A stretch of DNA of 23,736 bases from Pseudobdellovibrionaceae bacterium (GTDB lineage Bacteria; Bdellovibrionota; Bdellovibrionia; Bdellovibrionales; JAMPXM01): NCBI GenBank assembly GCA_016791465.1, contig JAEUWE010000059.1:1-23736 (forward strand). The letters are read 5' to 3'. Made by a program: the position numbers and the translations under genes. Of the stretch, positions 16,053-22,819 are shown in pieces. The notes under the pieces were generated by a model. It made no database searches and was not told the DNA's origin. It saw only the letters and a list, made by a program, of their open reading frames with translations. Position 1 is the first letter of the stretch. Every line of letters begins with the position of its first letter.

Positions 16053-17201
16053 TTATTTTGTACGCGCGACCTTGCCAAACCCAATCAAGCATTCTTCTAG
16101 ACGTTCGATAGCGATGTCGATCTCGGACATGCTCGTAGTATGTCCAATGCTCAGTCGGATATGATGGGCCCGATCTGAATCTCGTCCCATGGCGACCAGT
16201 ACCGGATTATCTTTAGCTCCACTGGGATTGCTGGCCTTGCAGGCGGCACCAGCGGAACAGAGCACGCCTTTTCGGTTGAGGTCCTCGACGAACGTCGTGG
16301 AATGAACTGATGGGATCGTTAAACTCACGATATGCGGAGAGCTCCAATTTGTATCAGAGGGACCGTTGATGGATATATCCAGACCGAACATAGCATCCAG
16401 GGCATGCAGTCGTTTGATGAGATGTTCTCGTAACGAGGATAAGCTCGTTGTTTTCAACGCGGATTCCGCGGCCAAAGCAAAGCTGTCAATCAGCTCAACA
16501 GCGACGGTTCCACTGCGAAGTCCGCGCTCGTGACCTCCGCCGATGAGTAGCGGTCGAAGGGGGGATCCGGATCGAGCATAAAGGGCGGCAACGCCTTTCG
16601 GGCCACCGGCCTTGTGAGAACTGAGCGTCATGTAGTCGACGCCAAGCTTCTCAACGGAGACGACTGCATGGCCGAGGGCTTGTGCGGCGTCAGTGTGAAG
16701 GAGTGCGCGGTGTTTTCGGCAGAGTGTCGCAACTCGTTCAAGATCTTGAATGGTTCCGATCTCATTGTTGACGAGGCCAACTGAAACAAGGCCGATGGTC
16801 CCTTTCTGGAGAATCGACTCGAGAGCAGAAATTTGAATTTGTCCATCGCGATCAACAGGAATCAGAACGTTGCGTGAATCGAGTTGCAGTGGCGCAAGCA
16901 GGCTTGAATGCTCGGTGGAAAGAACGGCAGTGACGAGGTCAAACTCGCGCGCCGTGGCCAAGAGCCAGTTATTTGACTCAGTGGCACTGCCGGTAAAATA
17001 GATCTCATTGGTTTTCGCTTCTATGAGTGCCGCGATTCGCGATCGTGCGTGTTCTACGATTGCGGAGGCTTCTGCTCCTGCTGAGTGCTTTGACGAGCTA
17101 TTGGCCCAAACCCCGTCGATGCCAAAAAGTTGGTGAAGACGCTTGCGAACAGCGGGGCGCATCGGGGTCGTTGCGGCATGATCGAGATAGATCTTTGTCA
17201 T
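16053..17201 (-). CDS. cysteine desulfurase (NifS/IscS family)
   Basis: PLP enzyme that takes sulfur from cysteine as a persulfide for Fe-S cluster or thio-cofactor synthesis. Seen: N-terminal YLDHAATTP, STEHSSLL with the PLP-stacking His, HTDAAQALG with the PLP-binding Asp, the Schiff-base lysine in SSHKAGGPKGVAALY, GGGHERGLRSGT, and a mobile-loop cysteine in CSAGAACKASNPSG. The loop reads AACKAS where IscS has SACTSA and is followed by SGAKDNPVL. The 382-residue length is typical. The frame opens at GTG 17207, but I chose ATG 17201 because GAGG lies five bases before it. No scaffold (iscU, sufU, nifU) or regulator lies beside it. It is divergent from a radical SAM gene, which suggests a supply role, as inference. 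Confidence 0.9.
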   Translation of the reverse strand: MTKIYLDHAATTPMRPAVRKRLHQLFGIDGVWANSSSKHSAGAEASAIVEHARSRIAALIEAKTNEIYFTGSATESNNWLLATAREFDLVTAVLSTEHSSLLAPLQLDSRNVLIPVDRDGQIQISALESILQKGTIGLVSVGLVNNEIGTIQDLERVATLCRKHRALLHTDAAQALGHAVVSVEKLGVDYMTLSSHKAGGPKGVAALYARSGSPLRPLLIGGGHERGLRSGTVAVELIDSFALAAESALKTTSLSSLREHLIKRLHALDAMFGLDISINGPSDTNWSSPHIVSLTIPSVHSTTFVEDLNRKGVLCSAGAACKASNPSGAKDNPVLVAMGRDSDRAHHIRLSIGHTTSMSEIDIAIERLEECLIGFGKVARTK

Positions 17202-17232
17202 AGCCACCTCATCTCAATAGACTCGAGAAAGA

Positions 17233-18243
17233 ATGTCGAGCAACGAACTCATTCACCATTCAGTATCCCTCTGTCAATCCACGGCCGAAGGTAGCACTCG
17301 TCAAGACTTCTCCGTTGAGGAGCTCTTGGCTGCACGCAAGAACTCATGGCGGGACTGGCTGTGTTCGGCGGGAACAGAAAACCTTCACATCTCTCCCGAT
17401 GGTGAGGCCTATGCCGCGACCTGTCGGGTTGGCGGCGTCTATGGCAATGTCTTTCAAGGTCGTCTTGAACTGCCGACGCAGTGGATTCGTTGTACAAAAA
17501 CCTGGTGTATGTGTGGTGCAGACATGCAGCTTCGCAAGGCTCGGATCAAGGCGTTTCAGGTTCGAAGCACAGAGCCGCTGCCAGAGCGCAAAACGGAAAT
17601 TGCCGAGCCAGATTGGGTTTCGCCGACCCAAGAAGAGGCGCATCGGCGTTTTCCAAAGACGGTGACGTGGGATCTTTCTCGTCGATGTAACTACAGCTGT
17701 TCATACTGTCATCCATCTGTTTCCAATCATACCGACGCTCATTGGACGCGCGAGAAAATCTGGACAGCGGTTGACGTGATCGAGTCACGGTTCTGTCGAG
17801 GTGTTGCTTCGAAGTGGGTTTTTACTGGTGGCGAGCCGACTCTGAATCCGTCATTCATGGAAGTCGTTGATCGCCTGGCCGCGGCTGGACATTTGCTTCA
17901 TGTGCAGAGCAATGGGAGTCTTGGACCGGACTACTTTGCGCGATTGGCGAAAAAGGCGTGCATAGGATTGAGCCTTCATCTCGAGTCCCTTAATCGTGAA
18001 CGCTTTCTTCAGACTGTCGAGGCGATGTTGGCGACCGGATCACCGTACTGGATGGGTGTTCGCATCATGGTACCACCTGGTCGTTCGGGCGAAGCGGTGG
18101 AAATGAGAGATAAGTTGCTCCGTCTGCCAAGCGCAAGAGAGCGTCTCAATATAAACATGAGTCCTCTCTATCAGAGGCTCAATCAGGATCAGCTGCAGGA
18201 ATACTCGAAATCGGAACTCGAGTTGATTCTCCAATTTGCTTAA
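17233..18243 (+). CDS. radical SAM protein with N-terminal cysteine-rich SPASM-like region
   Basis: 336 residues. The radical SAM core begins near residue 144 with the cluster motif CNYSCSYC (Cys152, 156, 159), followed by the SAM-binding GGEP at 199-202 and an LHVQSNGS strand. Before the core lies a region with Cys44, 64, 87, 92 and 94. ISPDGEAYAATC followed by a GN motif and then CTKTWCMCGAD resembles the auxiliary-cluster SPASM/twitch pattern, which normally sits C-terminal to the core. A second Fe-S cluster is therefore plausible. No C-terminal extension exists, and the stop is shared (TTAA) with the convergent gene. The ATG is preceded by GAGAAAG. A possible promoter (TTGTCA 17195, TAGACT 17218) would give an almost leaderless mRNA. 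The substrate is unknown. Confidence 0.85.
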   Translation: MSSNELIHHSVSLCQSTAEGSTRQDFSVEELLAARKNSWRDWLCSAGTENLHISPDGEAYAATCRVGGVYGNVFQGRLELPTQWIRCTKTWCMCGADMQLRKARIKAFQVRSTEPLPERKTEIAEPDWVSPTQEEAHRRFPKTVTWDLSRRCNYSCSYCHPSVSNHTDAHWTREKIWTAVDVIESRFCRGVASKWVFTGGEPTLNPSFMEVVDRLAAAGHLLHVQSNGSLGPDYFARLAKKACIGLSLHLESLNRERFLQTVEAMLATGSPYWMGVRIMVPPGRSGEAVEMRDKLLRLPSARERLNINMSPLYQRLNQDQLQEYSKSELELILQFA

Positions 18244-19580
18244 ACAAACCCAAGAAGTTCATTGAGCTCTGGAAACACCCGGTCGAAATGAGTACCGCGC
18301 TCGGCATCGAGGCGGCGGATGTACTCTTTGGCGCGCGGCAACCGTGCGGAGTGATCGACTTCATTCATGAGGTTGACGAGCCCTTGGATCTTATTTGATT
18401 TCTTAGAGCTTGTTTCTTCAAACGACAAAAGCTTGCCGGTGATGATCTCTTTAACGTTTGCGGGATAATTCTGAATAGAAAGGTACGGCGGGTAGTGTAC
18501 GACTCCGGGATGATAATATCCGTTGAACCCGTGCGTGACTTTCTTGAAGTTTTGATCCCGAATCCAGGCGCCGTACTCGTCGAGATAAAACATATTGAGC
18601 AGGTGAACACTGCAGAGAAGCATCGAGCGCACAGTGTCGGGCGATTCGCGATCGATCAGTTTAAGATTGCGATCGATAGACTCCCAGTTCGCCGGATAGC
18701 GCATATACGAATTTTTTTCCCCGTAACAATCGAGGCTGACAAAGACCTCAACGAGCTTGAACTTCTCCCAAAGTGGAAACAGCGACGTGTCGAGAAGCGT
18801 GCCATTGGTGTGATAGCGAATTTGAATGTGACTGGATGCTCCGGAGTCGACGCAGGCCTGAATGAGTCGTCGATGCTCTTCGAGCAGCATCGGTTCGCCG
18901 CCGCCGACAATGATCTCGCGCATACTGGGAAGCATGGACTCAAGATCATTCCAGAACTCCGGATCCTTGTACCACTCGAACCGGCTCTGGTTGATTTTAC
19001 TTTTGTGTGCCCATTCGCCACGCAGCTCAGGATCCTCTGCCGTCTCACCGAGCTTTTTTGCGAGCGCGGTCCATCGGCTTGAGTCTTGTGGACGACACAT
19101 AACACATTGAAGATTGCAGGTATTGCCGAGACGCAGATCGATGGCAACGATGTCTTCCGCGAGGGCGCCATCTTTTTCGACTTTACGAACTCGATCGAGC
19201 ATAAAATCGCGACCAAAGCGATCCTTCCAGACGCGATTCTCAGTTACGCGATGCGAACGACATCCATTTTTCTCTTCAGCATAACAGTGCGAGCACGCAG
19301 CGACGGATTCGCCCTTCAGCATTTTAAGGCGTGCCGATTTGACGTAGTTCGAATTCCAAACATCTTTAAGTGATTGATCGTTGAGGTTCAGTCCCGAGTC
19401 GGTCTTCGCGACACAGCAGAGAATAGCGGAACCATCAGTGTGCGTAGCCAAATGGCTAAATGGAAGAACGCAGAATGTTGGCGACAGGCTGTTGAACTCA
19501 TAGGGGTCATCGAGTTGTTCGCGGGTGGGTTGTCGACCCAGGTCCTTAAAGGGAAACGGATCACGATCAAACGTGAACAT
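18240..19580 (-). CDS. twitch-domain radical SAM protein, second paralogue
   Basis: 446 residues. An N-terminal twitch-like domain carries Cys37 (PTFCVLPF), Cys55-Cys56 (AILCCVAKT) and Cys96/Cys99 (ACSHCYAEE), the pattern of the N-terminal-twitch radical SAM family. The core motif CNLQCVMC (Cys155, 159, 162) and GGGEP (226-230) follow. The end, RVFPELNELLGFV, matches the end of the neighbouring paralogue. The frame opens upstream to 19715, but I chose ATG 19580: GAGG lies six bases before it, and the longer form would overlap the upstream gene by about 150 bases with unconvincing sequence. With this start the overlap is 14 bases, which implies translational coupling. It should bind one SAM cluster and probably one auxiliary cluster. 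Substrate unknown. Confidence 0.87.
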   Translation of the reverse strand: MFTFDRDPFPFKDLGRQPTREQLDDPYEFNSLSPTFCVLPFSHLATHTDGSAILCCVAKTDSGLNLNDQSLKDVWNSNYVKSARLKMLKGESVAACSHCYAEEKNGCRSHRVTENRVWKDRFGRDFMLDRVRKVEKDGALAEDIVAIDLRLGNTCNLQCVMCRPQDSSRWTALAKKLGETAEDPELRGEWAHKSKINQSRFEWYKDPEFWNDLESMLPSMREIIVGGGEPMLLEEHRRLIQACVDSGASSHIQIRYHTNGTLLDTSLFPLWEKFKLVEVFVSLDCYGEKNSYMRYPANWESIDRNLKLIDRESPDTVRSMLLCSVHLLNMFYLDEYGAWIRDQNFKKVTHGFNGYYHPGVVHYPPYLSIQNYPANVKEIITGKLLSFEETSSKKSNKIQGLVNLMNEVDHSARLPRAKEYIRRLDAERGTHFDRVFPELNELLGFV

Positions 19581-20898
19581 CTGTAACCTCGCGCGCCAGA
19601 AGTTCAGAGAGCTCTGGGAAGACACCAGCGAAACTCTGTTTGCGATGTTTGTCGAGAAGACGAGTGTACTCGGCGAAATCGGTGAGCTGCTCGAGATCGG
19701 CCCGTGGTGACTCATTCAGCATATTGATACAGCTATCCACAGAATTTTTGAGGTAACTCTGTATATGGTAGGTTTTTGAGTCGCGCTTGTAAGCCTCAAG
19801 ACGACGAACAGCCTCAGCCTTTACGCCATAGGGGAGAATCTGTGGATTGATGTAGGGAGGATCTGTCGCATAAAGAAAGTCGACATTGATATCGGAATTT
19901 GCTTCAAGCGAAACGGATTCGACGTAACGAAGCAGATCGACGATGTTGAGGATGTTATAGACCTGCACCACGGGTGTAATTCCAATTTTAACGTTGTCGG
20001 CAAGTCCGACCAGGCGGCGGAAATTCTTATCGATCGTCTCCCAGCGACTTAAAAACCGGATGTAGTCGTTGACCGGTCCAAGACCATCGATGGAGGCATT
20101 GATCAAAACAAATTCAAAATGTGGCAAGAGTTTGAGAAATCGGTCTTGGATGTTCGTGCAGTTGGTGTTGAACATCAAAAAGATATGCTTTGAATGGCCG
20201 GAGTCGATACAGGCCTGGAGGAAACGGTAATTCTTCTCAATCAGAGTTGGTTCGCCGCCAGTGAGATAGACTTTGCGTAAGTTCGGAATGGACTCGATGA
20301 CCTCATCCCAAAATGCGTCACTTTCATACCAGTTCGGATAGGACGCCGGTTTTGATTCCCGGTGCTTCGTCGTCCAAAACTTTAGGTAGTCAGCGTCAGT
20401 ATCCATGAGCTGAGTTACTTCTTTATGTATCTGACTTGAATTATAGGGATTGCAGGATCGGCATTTCAAATTGCACAGGTTGCCGAGGCGAAGATCCAAA
20501 TAGAGCGCGGGCTTTTCTACCCTGAACTGGTTGTCGATTGAAGATTGAACCCGATCTTCGATATCGGGCCGGTCCTTCTTGAGCCACTCGTCGTTGTGCA
20601 TTTGTCGATACGAGTTCTTTCCAATCGACTCTTGAAAATAGCAGAGCTCACACCCCGACACTTTTTCACCGGCCAACATGCCCTGCCGAATCTTCCGCAT
20701 GTGCTCTGAGTTCCATGCTGCGGCAAGGCGGTCCTCAGCGGCGCTATAGTACTGACCGTCGGGTTTCTTGAGAAGCCCACCATTTTTGGCGACACAACAA
20801 AAGCTGACTTTGCCGGTAGGCTGTACGACCTGTTCGATCCATGGGTAAACACAGAAAGTAGCAGCATCCAGCTTCGATTTTTTCTTCCAACCCCACAT
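19567..20898 (-). CDS. twitch-domain radical SAM protein, first paralogue
   Basis: 443 residues and a clear paralogue of the next gene downstream. The N-terminal twitch-like domain has Cys16 (TFCVYPW), Cys34-Cys35 (SFCCVAKNG) and Cys83/Cys86 (GCELCYFQE). The core has LRLGNLCNLKCRSC (Cys142, 146, 149) and TGGEPTLIE (213-221). A long middle region with VLINASIDGLG is typical of radical SAM barrel strands. The C-terminal FAGVFPELSELL is shared with the paralogue. No strong SD precedes ATG 20898. It lies 35 bases after the patatin gene on the same strand and overlaps the second paralogue by 14 bases, so the three genes form a likely operon. The enzyme's reaction cannot be deduced. Confidence 0.88.
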   Translation of the reverse strand: MWGWKKKSKLDAATFCVYPWIEQVVQPTGKVSFCCVAKNGGLLKKPDGQYYSAAEDRLAAAWNSEHMRKIRQGMLAGEKVSGCELCYFQESIGKNSYRQMHNDEWLKKDRPDIEDRVQSSIDNQFRVEKPALYLDLRLGNLCNLKCRSCNPYNSSQIHKEVTQLMDTDADYLKFWTTKHRESKPASYPNWYESDAFWDEVIESIPNLRKVYLTGGEPTLIEKNYRFLQACIDSGHSKHIFLMFNTNCTNIQDRFLKLLPHFEFVLINASIDGLGPVNDYIRFLSRWETIDKNFRRLVGLADNVKIGITPVVQVYNILNIVDLLRYVESVSLEANSDINVDFLYATDPPYINPQILPYGVKAEAVRRLEAYKRDSKTYHIQSYLKNSVDSCINMLNESPRADLEQLTDFAEYTRLLDKHRKQSFAGVFPELSELLAREVTDVHV

Positions 20899-20933
20899 GG
20901 CAAAGACATTAGCAGGCTTAAGTTCAATCTCAA

Positions 20934-22139
20934 CTACAGATCAAACTTGCGCAGCGCCTGAATGCCGGCCCTGAACCCAATGTGGACAATCCGCCCAAGA
21001 ATCTCGGCATTGAGGCTGAAGTGATCGACAAAGAACATCTCGTAGTCGTTCGGGCTGGGGTGAATATAGATCCAATCGACTTCGGGGCGAAAGTTCACGC
21101 GCTTGGTCAGAATCTCGAGCAGCTTTTCGCGATGTTCATCAGGAAGGCCCTGCTGCCTGAAGTAGCCGTCGACAGCGCTCATGATGGCCGCGATTTGCTG
21201 CTGGTGATCGATGTGCTTCTCGATCTTTTGCTGAATCACTTGATAGAGGGCTTGGTTGATAATCAGCGGAATACCGTAGTTGTGGAGCGAACCCATCACG
21301 GGATTATAGTGGTATGGCTGAATCGAGTAGCTGGCTATAACGAGATCTGCGCCGGCGTCAGCTGCAACGTGGGTCGAGAGCGTGTCCCGAATCTCTCCGT
21401 CAAAGAAAAACAGTTCTTTGCCCTTTTGATTCTTTATGCCATAGGGCGCAAAGAACGGTGGGAGCGAGGTGCTGGCGGCAACGGCATCAGAGATCGAAGC
21501 GAAGTTCGCGTATTTGATGTTTTTTACTTTATAGGTTTCAGGAAAGTCGCCAAAGACCACTTTACGGGAGTGGTTGAGCTGCGTGGCGATGACGTAACTT
21601 TTCACTCCAAGCGACGAGAAACTGTTCTCTTTCAGAACATTGGTGCGCAGATAGCGTTCGATGTTCTTGGTGGTGAAAAGGCCGTTGAGCTTGAAGCCAT
21701 TCTTCAAAAAAGCCTCAAGGCCACCCGTGACGAGGCTCTTTCGTTTTAGAAAGCCGGGAAGAGAGTCGAGAAAGTTGGTGCCGTTGACAGCGAAGATCTC
21801 GCGGTAAGTGATGGGCTTGAGGCGCGTGAAGATCTTGCGCTTTCGGGAAAACTTATTGAGCTCGGACTCGGCTCCTCGCTCGAAAGCATCGATGATCGAC
21901 TCGACGGAATGACCAGAGGCGAGTAGTGACGTGATGAACGATCCGGCGCTGGAGCCAACGTAGATCTTAAAAGTTAGGCGATCGTCCGGATAGCGAAGCT
22001 GCACCTCTTCTTTTGTTCCACCGGCAAATTGAAAGCCCTTCTCACGCAGGGCCAAGCAGACGCCTAAATGAAACGCCGCGGCTTTGATGCCACCGCCAGA
22101 CAGAACAAGAGCCACACTTTTCTTTTCGCCAAGACGCAT
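20934..22139 (-). CDS. patatin-like phospholipase
   Basis: 401-residue patatin-family lipid acyl hydrolase. The oxyanion-hole loop is LSGGGIKAAAFHLGV (residues 13-27). The nucleophile elbow is VGSSAGSF, with Ser64 as the predicted catalytic serine. The dyad aspartate is Asp247 in FFFDGEIRD, where most members have DGG or DGA, so Glu in third place is a mild deviation. ASTSLPPFFAPYG is the usual block before the catalytic Asp. No signal peptide is visible, so it is probably cytoplasmic or membrane-associated, acting on phospholipids or other acyl esters. It leads the minus-strand run into the two twitch radical SAM genes. The ribosome binding site is weak (AAGATCG). Confidence 0.9.
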   Translation of the reverse strand: MRLGEKKSVALVLSGGGIKAAAFHLGVCLALREKGFQFAGGTKEEVQLRYPDDRLTFKIYVGSSAGSFITSLLASGHSVESIIDAFERGAESELNKFSRKRKIFTRLKPITYREIFAVNGTNFLDSLPGFLKRKSLVTGGLEAFLKNGFKLNGLFTTKNIERYLRTNVLKENSFSSLGVKSYVIATQLNHSRKVVFGDFPETYKVKNIKYANFASISDAVAASTSLPPFFAPYGIKNQKGKELFFFDGEIRDTLSTHVAADAGADLVIASYSIQPYHYNPVMGSLHNYGIPLIINQALYQVIQQKIEKHIDHQQQIAAIMSAVDGYFRQQGLPDEHREKLLEILTKRVNFRPEVDWIYIHPSPNDYEMFFVDHFSLNAEILGRIVHIGFRAGIQALRKFDL

Positions 22140-22210
22140 ACATCGATCTTAGAGAGGGCAGACCCACAAAGGAACGAAAAAGAGAGAAGGTCATGGCCGA
22201 GTTCAATAAA

Positions 22211-22253
22211 AACCACGCCTTATCGCGCCCTTAACCCTTGTGTCGGCGTGGTT
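22211..22253. repeat. inverted repeat upstream of the helix-turn-helix gene
   Basis: AACCACGCC at 22211-22219 is the exact reverse complement of GGCGTGGTT at 22245-22253, with a 25-base spacer. It lies in the 135-base gap between the divergent patatin and helix-turn-helix genes, starting 64 bases before the latter's ATG. A two-half-site operator or a leader hairpin are both possible. TATTCT occurs twice nearby (22253 and 22262), and TTGTGT at 22238 gives a weak -35 candidate. Confidence 0.5.
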
Positions 22254-22274
22254 ATTCTGACTATTCTACGGGGG

Positions 22275-22742
22275 ATGTCGAACACCCGCTGGCTTCTTTT
22301 GACCGACTACGCGAGCAAGTACCGAATTTCGGTGTCGACCCTCCGTCGTCGCATCAAGACGGGTCAACAGGCGCACCGATTTGAATCTGGTCGTTATTAT
22401 CTTCCAGATGAACCGGGAACTGCGTCTGTATCATCGGTTATACCGACGATACAGACGGCCGTGCAGTCTGCCGTTCAAGAAACTGAACCAGTCAATGTCA
22501 GCCACACTTCTGTGACAAACAATGGGAGTGCGACGATGGCGGACGAACCGTTGATTACGACGACATCAAAGTTACTCAATGAGCTGAAGCAGGCCTACAC
22601 GCTGATTCTTCAAGAGAAGGAAGAACAAATCCTTCATCTGAAAGAAGAGATTGCGGACTTAAAGACATTGGTTCGTGTTTTGGAAAGCGACAATGCGCGC
22701 TTGCGTCCGCTCCGCAACGAGCGACCAATCGGCAACGCCTAA
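22275..22742 (+). CDS. small helix-turn-helix/coiled-coil DNA-binding protein
   Basis: 155 residues. The N-terminal segment LTDYASKYRISVSTLRRRIKTGQ (8-31), followed by RYYLPD, reads like a MerR/excisionase-type winged helix-turn-helix in which the wing ends in a Y-x-P turn. A low-complexity Ser/Thr/Val linker (about 45-90) leads to a strong coiled coil (about 98-145) with a heptad pattern, LILQEKEEQILHLKEEIADLK, which suggests dimerisation. The frame is open back to 22068, but that part overlaps the patatin gene. I chose ATG 22275 with GGGGG directly before it, although that spacing is short and the mRNA could be near-leaderless. Its targets are unknown; autoregulation through the inverted repeat upstream is a guess. 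Confidence 0.72.
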   Translation: MSNTRWLLLTDYASKYRISVSTLRRRIKTGQQAHRFESGRYYLPDEPGTASVSSVIPTIQTAVQSAVQETEPVNVSHTSVTNNGSATMADEPLITTTSKLLNELKQAYTLILQEKEEQILHLKEEIADLKTLVRVLESDNARLRPLRNERPIGNA

Positions 22743-22763
22743 TTTTGTAGATACTTAAAATAG

Positions 22764-22797
22764 AAAAGGCCCGATGCGATTGAGCATCGAGCCTTTT
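22764..22797. terminator. bidirectional intrinsic terminator
   Basis: AAAAGGC (22764-22770) pairs with GCCTTTT (22791-22797), and CGATGC (22772-22777) pairs with GCATCG (22784-22789). There is one C/A mismatch and a six-base loop. On the minus strand the stem runs into TTTTCTATTTT, a good T-tract for lon; on the plus strand it ends in TTTT for the helix-turn-helix gene. It sits between the two convergent stops, as expected. Confidence 0.85.
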
Positions 22798-22819
22798 ACG
22801 ACCGTGGCGTCGGTTGCCG

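Noticed and set aside
17195..17223. Promoter TTGTCA-17-TAGACT for the plus-strand radical SAM gene
   Set aside because: The -10 matches at only 4/6 positions and the transcript would start about three bases before the ATG. It was kept only as a remark in the gene entry.
19581..19715. Longer N-terminus (45 extra residues) of the second twitch radical SAM protein
   Set aside because: It is Ser-rich, overlaps the upstream gene by about 150 bases and lacks a good SD, while ATG 19580 has GAGG at ideal spacing and fits the paralogue.
15552..22139. RiPP biosynthesis locus suggested by multiple radical SAM enzymes
   Set aside because: No precursor-peptide ORF with an SD was found in the gaps, and no peptidase, transporter or RiPP-recognition domain was seen.
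22068..22274. Upstream extension of the helix-turn-helix gene frame
   Set aside because: It overlaps the start of the patatin gene on the other strand and its translation is not protein-like; the helix-turn-helix domain begins naturally at ATG 22275.
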